Shown here: positions 33,889 through 41,100 of the stretch, one piece after another
Layout of the letters: every line of letters starts with the position of its first letter
Position numbering within the stretch: the stretch's first letter is position 1
From: an uncultured Lewinella sp.
GTDB taxonomy: Bacteria; Bacteroidota; Bacteroidia; Chitinophagales; Saprospiraceae
NCBI GenBank assembly: GCA_937873655.1
Contig: CALMYQ010000154.1
Location: 1-64,000 of the forward strand
Reading direction: 5' to 3'
Length of the DNA stretch: 64,000 bases
Program-made: the position numbers and the translations under genes
The notes under the pieces: model-generated
The model's database searches: none
Seen by the model: the letters and a program-made list of their open reading frames with translations, nothing else
What the model was told of the DNA's origin: nothing

Positions 33889-34254
33889 TCAGTTCATCGA
33901 GTGAAACGCCACCCGGTTCCCTTCCGTGTCGGTGAAGATAGCCATAAATCCGTTCTCCCCGATCGAAGTTTTGGGCATGACCACCTTTCCGCCGGCCTGT
34001 TCAACCCGGGACAGGGGTAGGGCCAGATCCTCGCCGCCGTTGAGGTAGACCAGCGTGCCTTCTGCCGAGGGTTTGTTGCCGTTGCCATGGGTGACACAAC
34101 CGCCCGTGCCGCCTTCGCTGGCCGGGAAAAACGCCATCTTTAATCCCGCCATTTCAACGTGTTGCAATTCGGCGCCCAGGACCTGACCGTAAAAGCCCGC
34201 AGCCCTTTGATAATTGGTAGCCGGTAATTCAAACCAGTTAATTGCGCTTGCCAT
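33889..34254 (-). CDS. VOC (glyoxalase/bleomycin-resistance fold) protein
   Basis: A 121-residue single VOC domain with the two beta-alpha-beta-beta-beta halves: INWFELPATNYQRAAGFYGQVLGAEL and VMPKTSIGENGFMAIFTDTEGNRVAFHS. It closely resembles the uncharacterised one-domain relatives common in bacteria. Substrate unknown. It probably forms a homodimer. A repeat array begins one base after its stop. Confidence 0.88.
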   Translation of the reverse strand: MASAINWFELPATNYQRAAGFYGQVLGAELQHVEMAGLKMAFFPASEGGTGGCVTHGNGNKPSAEGTLVYLNGGEDLALPLSRVEQAGGKVVMPKTSIGENGFMAIFTDTEGNRVAFHSMN

Positions 34255-34419
34255 AAATCAACATATTTTGGTTTAAAATTAAATAATAAAACAAAAATAG
34301 AGATCTGATGAACGCATTGCTTGTTGTTTTTTACTGGAACGTAAGTTTCTAAAATTAGAATTTATGCTAATTTTATATGTTTTTGTTGCATTTAATTTTA
34401 GAAAACGTAAGATTCAAAA

Positions 34420-35874
34420 GTGAAAAAGAATGACCTTTTTTCTTTGTTGAAATCGCTGTCCAAAAGCGAAAAACGGCATTTCCGGATCTTTTGCAGCCGA
34501 TCGGGCTCCGACCCCAATTACCTGAGGCTGTTTGATGTGATGGATGCGCTGGAGGTATATGACGAACGGGTCGTACGCGAAAAACTGGCAGGCGAACCCT
34601 TCCTGCGCCAATTGCACGTGACCAAGAATTATCTCCGGCAAATGATCCTGAAAAGTCTTCGGGATTATCACACCGGCCTGTCGAAGGATGCCGAATTGAA
34701 AGATTGCCTGAGAAATGTGGAAATCCTGTTCCACCGCGAATTGTATGACCTGTGCGGAGAGGAGCTCGGCCGGGCCGAAAAGATGGCCGAGACCTACGGG
34801 CTCAATATCGGGCTGGCCGAAGTGTGCAACTGGCAGCGCAAACTGGCCCAAACCCTGTCGCCCAACGACTTTGACCGGTTTGCAAACGCGGTCGAACGAC
34901 AGGAGAATGCGCTGCGACTGCAGGAAAATACCCTGCAGTTCTGGCAACTGGCCATCCGTTTTTCCCGGAGTTTTATCGGCGACGGTGCGGGCCGGCCGGT
35001 CGATGCCGGTCTGCTGGACGCACCTGAAAATGCGCGCACCCTGGAAGCAAAGGTCCTTTATTACAATACGCTTTACCTCGTCCGTCTGCGCAACGGCAAT
35101 GAAGAAGAAGCCGAAACGGCCCTGCTGGAATTGATCGGCATGCTGGAAGGTCATCCGCAGCGGTTATTCGCCGATCCGGGGGCGTATATTTCCACGGTCA
35201 ACAACCTGGTGAGCTTTCAGGTGTACCGCAAATCCTATGACAAGGCCCTGGATCAGTTGAGCCGGGCCAGAGGCGTGTTCCAACGGCTGGAGATCCCGGG
35301 AGAGCACAAATCCCTGTTGAAACAATTGCTGCGGGCCTACAACATCGAACTGGAGATCTGCCGCGTGTCGGGCGCCTGGCGCGAACGGCCGGATTTTATC
35401 CTGGATACCAGCCGGTTCGTAGATCGTTACAGGAATAAAATGCCGCAATCCTACCTGGAGTCCTTCTACTTTCAACTGGCCTATATCCGGTTCATGCGGA
35501 AGGAATACGACGATTCCCTGCGTTGGATCAACCTGTTGCTCAACCTCAAAGCCGCGCAAATCGAACGGGCCGACCTGCAAGCACATATCCGCATGCTCAA
35601 CCTGATGGTCCATTTTGAACAGCAGAACTGGTTCGTTATGCGCTATTTCACCGACAGCGTCCGCCGGTGGCTGAGAAAATCGGGCCGGATCGAGCCCTAC
35701 CAACAGGCTTTATTGCAGTTTTTTTCCCGGATCGGCAATGTACCCGAATACGAGTTCAAGGACCGGTTCCGGGAACTGGCCGGCATCCTTTTTCCACCCG
35801 GCGCGGAAAGCCTGGTTCCTGCAGGTGCACTGGAAATGGTGGATTACCGGGCCTGGATTTCTGCGCGTTATTGA
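34420..35874 (+). CDS. Bacteroidota-type helical protein of unknown function (TPR-like)
   Basis: A 484-residue soluble protein starting at GTG 34420 (KKNDLFSLLKSLSKSEKRHFRIF). The N-terminal 70 residues contain a conserved-looking basic segment (SKSEKRHFRIFC, VTKNYLRQMILKSLRDY), which could be a DNA- or protein-binding head. The rest is a regular series of amphipathic helices like tetratricopeptide repeats. No signal peptide, no enzyme motif. I recognise the pattern as a frequent hypothetical protein of the phylum but know no function. It is alone between divergent and downstream genes; the 165 bases upstream are AT-rich and probably hold its promoter. Confidence 0.7.
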   Translation: MKKNDLFSLLKSLSKSEKRHFRIFCSRSGSDPNYLRLFDVMDALEVYDERVVREKLAGEPFLRQLHVTKNYLRQMILKSLRDYHTGLSKDAELKDCLRNVEILFHRELYDLCGEELGRAEKMAETYGLNIGLAEVCNWQRKLAQTLSPNDFDRFANAVERQENALRLQENTLQFWQLAIRFSRSFIGDGAGRPVDAGLLDAPENARTLEAKVLYYNTLYLVRLRNGNEEEAETALLELIGMLEGHPQRLFADPGAYISTVNNLVSFQVYRKSYDKALDQLSRARGVFQRLEIPGEHKSLLKQLLRAYNIELEICRVSGAWRERPDFILDTSRFVDRYRNKMPQSYLESFYFQLAYIRFMRKEYDDSLRWINLLLNLKAAQIERADLQAHIRMLNLMVHFEQQNWFVMRYFTDSVRRWLRKSGRIEPYQQALLQFFSRIGNVPEYEFKDRFRELAGILFPPGAESLVPAGALEMVDYRAWISARY

Positions 35875-35963
35875 AGCGAATCGGTTTTTGGCGGGCTATA
35901 ATTATACCTGCCTTTAAACACCTGATCAACATTTTTTCAAACAGGAATAAAAAAAAATCGCCT

Positions 35964-35988
35964 ACTTAGTTTCGTTTTTAAACTAAGT
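35964..35988. promoter_or_regulatory. Operator 1: TTAGTTT-N7-AAACTAA in the SPFH promoter
   Basis: A perfect inverted repeat with 9-bp arms (ACTTAGTTT and AAACTAAGT), covering the spacer between the -33 and -7 elements. Its partner at 36013-36033 has the same core arms and the same 7-base spacer, 47 bases downstream. Confidence 0.65.
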
Positions 35989-35992
35989 GCTG

Positions 35993-36000
35993 TATATTTG
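35993..36000 (+). promoter_or_regulatory. -7 box of the SPFH/NAD-kinase-like transcript
   Basis: TATATTTG matches TAnnTTTG; TTTC 19 bases upstream (35970-35973) fits a weak -33 element. It is enclosed by two operators. Confidence 0.5.
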
Positions 36001-36012
36001 TAGTGCAGTTAG

Positions 36013-36033
36013 TTAGTTTTAAAATGAAACTAA
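36013..36033. promoter_or_regulatory. Operator 2: TTAGTTT-N7-AAACTAA just after the transcript start
   Basis: The core arms and spacer length are the same as in operator 1. Its position over the early transcribed region suits repression, perhaps by looping or cooperative binding. No obvious regulator gene is adjacent. Confidence 0.65.
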
Positions 36034-36102
36034 GTCTTTTATAAAGGGATTGCCGGCCATTGAACTGGCAATCCCGATTTGATCACCAAACCATCAACGA
36101 CC

Positions 36103-37104
36103 ATGTTCGGCTTTAATTTCATCGGATTTGACTCCATGACCTACGTCATCAAGTACGCCAACGGCAGGGTGGATAAAGAGGGCCGGGGCCTTTCCTTCTT
36201 CTACTTCCAACCCAATACCTCCATTGTGGCCATCCCGATGGGCAGCAACAACCTGCCCTTTATCTTCAGCGACATGACCCGGGACTATCAGTCCGTCACC
36301 ATCCAGGGCCAGATCAGCTTCAAGATCGGCGATCCCGCACAACTGGCCGCCTTGCTCGATTTTACGGTGGACGCCCGCGGACGCTACAAAAAAGACGATT
36401 CGGAGAAGCTGAACCAACGGATCGTCAACGAAGCGCAGACTGCCGCATCCGCATACCTGCACAGCCTGGGGCTGAAAGAGGCCATCCGGTCGGCTAAATC
36501 CGTGGAGCAAAAAATCGTGGAAGGCCTGGAGACTTCACAGTCCATTTCCATGCTGGGGATCGAGATCCTGAGCGTGAACGTCACCGCCATCCGCGCCACG
36601 CCCGAAATGGAACGCGCCCTGGAAACCGAAACCCGCGAAAAATTGCAGCAGGAAGCCGACCAGGCCATTTACGAGCGCCGGAATTTTGCCGTCGAACAGG
36701 AACGGATCATCAAGGAAAGCGAACTCAGCACCGAGATCGCCGTCGAAGAAAAGAAAAAGCAGATCAGCGAAAAACAAATGGAGGCGCGCATCCAGCAAGC
36801 TGAAAATGACCGGAAACTCCGGGAAATGCACATAGAAGCGGACATTTCCGTTGAAAACCAGCGCAAGCAACTCATCGAACAAAAATCGGCCAACGACCGC
36901 AAGAACGCCGAAACCCAGGGGTATGTCCTGGAAACCACACTGCAACCCTACAAGGATATCGATTGGAAAACGCTCATGGCGCTCAGCAACAACACCGACG
37001 CCAAATCCAATATCGCGATGGCCTTCCGCATGTTGGCCGAAAATGCCGGCAAGATCGGTAACCTCAATATCAGCCCGGACCTGATGGAAACCTTGTTGAA
37101 ATAA
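36103..37104 (+). CDS. SPFH/band-7 domain protein
   Basis: A 333-residue protein starting at ATG 36103 (MFGFNFIGFD); an upstream TTG is less likely. The SPFH domain occupies about residues 20-200 (IKYANGRVDKEGRGLSFFY, VTIQGQISFKIGDP, MLGIEILSVNVTAIRATPEMERALE). It is followed by a long charged coiled coil (about 200-285) and a short C-terminal helix. There is no N-terminal membrane helix, unlike most stomatins. SPFH proteins oligomerise at membranes or into rings. It lies 44 bases before an NAD-kinase-like gene and after a two-operator promoter; together they form a small regulated unit. Confidence 0.85.
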   Translation: MFGFNFIGFDSMTYVIKYANGRVDKEGRGLSFFYFQPNTSIVAIPMGSNNLPFIFSDMTRDYQSVTIQGQISFKIGDPAQLAALLDFTVDARGRYKKDDSEKLNQRIVNEAQTAASAYLHSLGLKEAIRSAKSVEQKIVEGLETSQSISMLGIEILSVNVTAIRATPEMERALETETREKLQQEADQAIYERRNFAVEQERIIKESELSTEIAVEEKKKQISEKQMEARIQQAENDRKLREMHIEADISVENQRKQLIEQKSANDRKNAETQGYVLETTLQPYKDIDWKTLMALSNNTDAKSNIAMAFRMLAENAGKIGNLNISPDLMETLLK

Positions 37105-37148
37105 TCGTATCGACGGACAATCGTCCGTCCCGCCAATTCCAAAACATC

Positions 37149-38072
37149 ATGGGAATCGAATATGCGGTCGTCATCAAGAACAAAACGCGCCTGGAAGCCC
37201 TGGTGGAGCGATTCAATACCAGGTCGCAGGCCCGGTTTTATATCGAGCGGTCGGGCGGCGAGTTCACCGACTACGAACTGGAGCACGACCGGTTCCAGGA
37301 GGCCCTGCTGGCCGTCCAGCGAGAATTATCCGGAATCATCCGGTACAAGATCGTCGACCGCTCGTTCCTGCCCGCTTTCATCTTCAGCGATCAGCAGGTG
37401 GTGGTGGCGGTCGGACAGGACGGGCTGGTGGCCAATGCGGCCAAATACGTCAACGGGCGCCCCATTGTGGCCGTCAACCCGGATCAGGACCGCTACGACG
37501 GCGTACTGCTGCCTTTTACGCCGGTGAATTTCGGTAAGGCGGTCGAAAAGGTCATCCGCGGCCGGTTTGAATCCCGGCAGGCTGCCTTTGCAGAAGCCCG
37601 CCTGAACGACGGTCAGCGCCTCCTGGCTTTCAATGATCTTTTCATCGGGGCCTCCTCTCATGTATCCGCGCGGTACAAGATCACTTTCAACGGCGTGACC
37701 GAGGAACATTCCTCCTCCGGCGTCATCGTTTCCACACAGGCCGGCTCCACGGGCTGGATGAGCTCCATCTTCAACCAGGCGAACGGCCTGCAGCGGTTGT
37801 TCGAAAAATCAGAACAATGGCGCACGCGGTTGAACATACGCGACGACCAGTTGTTTTTTGCCGTTCGCGAGCCGTTCCGGAGCAAGAGAACCCAGACCGG
37901 GATCGCCGGCGGGTTGCTTTCCGGAGAAGCCCGGCTGCGGATCGAATCCCTGATGCCCGGCAACGGCGTCATCTTTTCCGACGGCATTGAGGCCGATTTT
38001 CTGCGCTTCGGATCGGGCAGCATCGCGACCATCGGCGCCGCAAAGGAACGCGCGAACCTGGTGGTAGCCTGA
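37149..38072 (+). CDS. Divergent NAD-kinase/diacylglycerol-kinase-fold protein
   Basis: A 307-residue protein of the ATP-NAD kinase superfamily. The ATP-binding GGDG loop appears as GQDG (residues 89-92), with one glycine replaced by Gln, and the substrate-side signature as SSGVIVSTQAGSTGW. The NDLFIG and SDGIEADFL segments also fit the fold. It may phosphorylate a substrate other than NAD, or have lost activity. It is encoded 44 bases after the SPFH gene and probably co-transcribed; the pairing suggests a shared membrane-associated process. A housekeeping nadK is presumably elsewhere. Confidence 0.75.
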   Translation: MGIEYAVVIKNKTRLEALVERFNTRSQARFYIERSGGEFTDYELEHDRFQEALLAVQRELSGIIRYKIVDRSFLPAFIFSDQQVVVAVGQDGLVANAAKYVNGRPIVAVNPDQDRYDGVLLPFTPVNFGKAVEKVIRGRFESRQAAFAEARLNDGQRLLAFNDLFIGASSHVSARYKITFNGVTEEHSSSGVIVSTQAGSTGWMSSIFNQANGLQRLFEKSEQWRTRLNIRDDQLFFAVREPFRSKRTQTGIAGGLLSGEARLRIESLMPGNGVIFSDGIEADFLRFGSGSIATIGAAKERANLVVA

Positions 38073-38163
38073 TTTTTCAAAAAAACGGGTTTGTGTTTGT
38101 GTAATACAGGCGGTATTATCATCACAGATAAAAGCCAAATTATTCCTGAATTAACCCGTTCGT

Positions 38164-41100
38164 ATGAAAACCGCCGGCAGTCTGTATCGACCCCTCTTGC
38201 TCACGATTTGTCTTTGCCTCAGCATCGCCGTGCTGCACGCCCAACCGGATTCGGTGATGACCCTCGTGTTCCGCATTCCGGCCGACCGGGCAGCCGATTT
38301 TTACCAGGATCGCATCCAAGGGCCCGAACCGGCGGATTTTATCCATCCGGTCGACAGCTTCTTTCGTCCCCGGCAGGAACAGGAACGAACGCCCGGGCAT
38401 TATCTTTACCTTCACCCCGATCTCGAAGGCATTGCTGTCGAATTGAAGAGCTACTACGCGCATGAGATTCAACCCCTGAACGATGAACGAGACCTGGCCT
38501 TGCAAATCGCCGGTATGGACGGCCGCCTGCTGACCGATGCCAAGGTCCGGCTGGGGAAAAAAGAAATTCCATTTGATCCTGAGACCTCCGCGTACCGGCT
38601 CAAACGCAGGGGGCGAGGCGGGTTTCTGCGCGTAGACTTACCGGGGGATACCCTGTTTTTAAACCTGGCCGGCAACCAGGGGAAGCCGGTTTTTGTCCGC
38701 AAATTCTGGCGGTTTTCCAATTCCCGGGTAGGGCGGGTCGTGACCATTCCGGTCCGCTGGCCGCGCAGCGCATACCTTTATCTGAAACGCGGGTTCGGCT
38801 ACGGCGACTGGCGGATGTACCGCTGGCCTTTCAACAGCAATGACCGGAACCGGGAATTCCAGGGATACATGGCTTTTGACAAGCCGCGTTACCGGCCCGG
38901 CGACACCCTGAAAGTAAAAGCCTATGTCGCCCGGAAAAGCGGCCGACCCTACAACCGGCCCCTCGAAATGGCCCTGACCCAAACCTCCGGCCGATACCGA
39001 CGGATCATGGACACCCTGATAAAGCCCGCAGATAAGGGCGTCTTTTTGTTTGAGATGGTCCTGTCGGATACCCTGCAGCTTGATCAGGGGTACAGCATCA
39101 ATTTTGACCATCCGCGGAACTACCGGAGAGAAGGCCCCGCCAATTCCTTCCACCTGGAAGACTATGAACTGGAGGAGGCTTTTTATACCCTTTCCCTGGA
39201 TAAATCGCTATTCAATCCCGGGGAGAAGATCCGGATACACCTTACCGGTAAGGATGCCAACGATTTACCGGTTCCCGACGGCGAGGCGATCCTGACCCTG
39301 ATGCCGCAAGAGGTCAGCGAATTTTATACCGGGGCGTTTTTCCTGCCGGATACTTTGTGGCATTTCCGCCAGGAATTGGGCAGCCGCGGCGAAGCGGATG
39401 TCCTGCTGCCCGATTCCCTGTTGCCGCCGGCGGACCTGATGTTCAAGCTGGAGGCCGTTTTTGTCAGGAGTGACGGACAAATGGAAACGAAATCCACCCT
39501 GTTCACGTACAAAGGCAATCCGGAACAGATCCGCCTGAAGCTCGAAGGCCCGGACCTGGTCGGGGAATACCTCCTGAACGGCAATTCGACGACCGCTCAG
39601 GGGCAATTGTCCGGGAAATTCATCGATACGCTTCCATTGACCGCGCCGTTCCGGATTCCCGTTAATCCGTTTGAACGGGAATACGCCTTCCGGGCGGGTA
39701 ATGCCGTTCAAACCATCGTTTTGGGGTACGCCAATCCCAGCCTGGTCTCCGTATCTGCCCGGTGGGACGGCGATTCGATTGCCATCCGGGTGATGAACCC
39801 CCGCAAACTGCCGGTGACCTGGTTGTTGCGCACCCTCGGCCGGGAAATGGATCGGGGTTCGATAACCGACTCCTTGGCCTTGATCCGGATTCACAGCGGT
39901 ATCTCGGGCGCGGCCGAGCTGTCCTGGAGCTACCCCTGGGGCGGGAGCATGGTCAGGGATGAAACCACGGTTCTACCCTACAAGAAACTGCTGACGGTCA
40001 GTCTGGACCAACCGCAGGAGGTTTGGCCCGGTCAGGAAAAGCAGATCCGCGTAAAGGTGGAAGATTACCGCGGCAGGCCCGCTAAAAATGTGAACCTGGC
40101 CGTGGGCGCCGTCAATGCGCAATTCAAAGACGGCGATTCTTTCCAGGCGCCGGATATCCGCTACCGGATCAAAAAGGAACCGTTCGAATACAATACCTTT
40201 CGGACGGAGAAATACGCGAACGTTTCCAGGCGAACGTTGCCGGTCGACAAGCAATGGTATACCCGGTTCGGGTTGGAAAAGGAACTGTTTTACCGGTTGC
40301 GGTTTCCGGAAAACGGCGTGCGGATGGAATACGACAGGGTGCGGTCCGATGATGACTTTTACTGGGAGATTGCCCAGTTTGCGCCCTATATTGTCCGGGA
40401 GGGTAAGGCGGAACCGGTCTACCTGATCTATTGCAACCGGAAGCTGGTCTATTATTACGGTTCGGATGAAGAACGCCCTTACAGTTTTGCGGGCCGACCG
40501 GGGTACAACACCATCACGGTAAGGACCCTGGACGCCGAGTACACGATCGACAGCGTACTCCTGAGAAAAGGGTGGAAACTGGAAATGTCGGTGGACGCTG
40601 ACCACTTCGGCCGGTCGCCGATGGCGCAGCATATCCGGGTGAAGGCGATGCCGAAATCGCTTACCACCACGGAAGCCGGCATCGTGCGGAACGCCATTTT
40701 CATCCTCCGGAAATACGACGGACGGGCGATCCATTCCATCTGGGACAGTCAGGATAACCTGCATATCTTCTCTCCGCGCGGCAGTACCCGAGACGTCAAA
40801 TTGGGACCCTTTGCAGCCGGTTCCTGGTTGTATTACCTCAAGAACGACGGCGACTCGACGGCTTTCCGGTTTGAACCCGGATTTACGTACGTGGTGTCGA
40901 AAAACCGGGAGCGATTGTACGAAACAAACCTGTTTCCAGATGAGAGAAGCCGGACCTTACCCCAACAATTACTGCTGGTGCGGCCTGGAAAATGGCTGTA
41001 TTCGCCCGGGCAGATTCCCCGTAAAAAAGAAGAAGCCCGGCTCAATTTGTCTTTTTCCGACCCGCGCGACAAGGCGCTGCCCGGCGAAGGGAGCCTGGTG

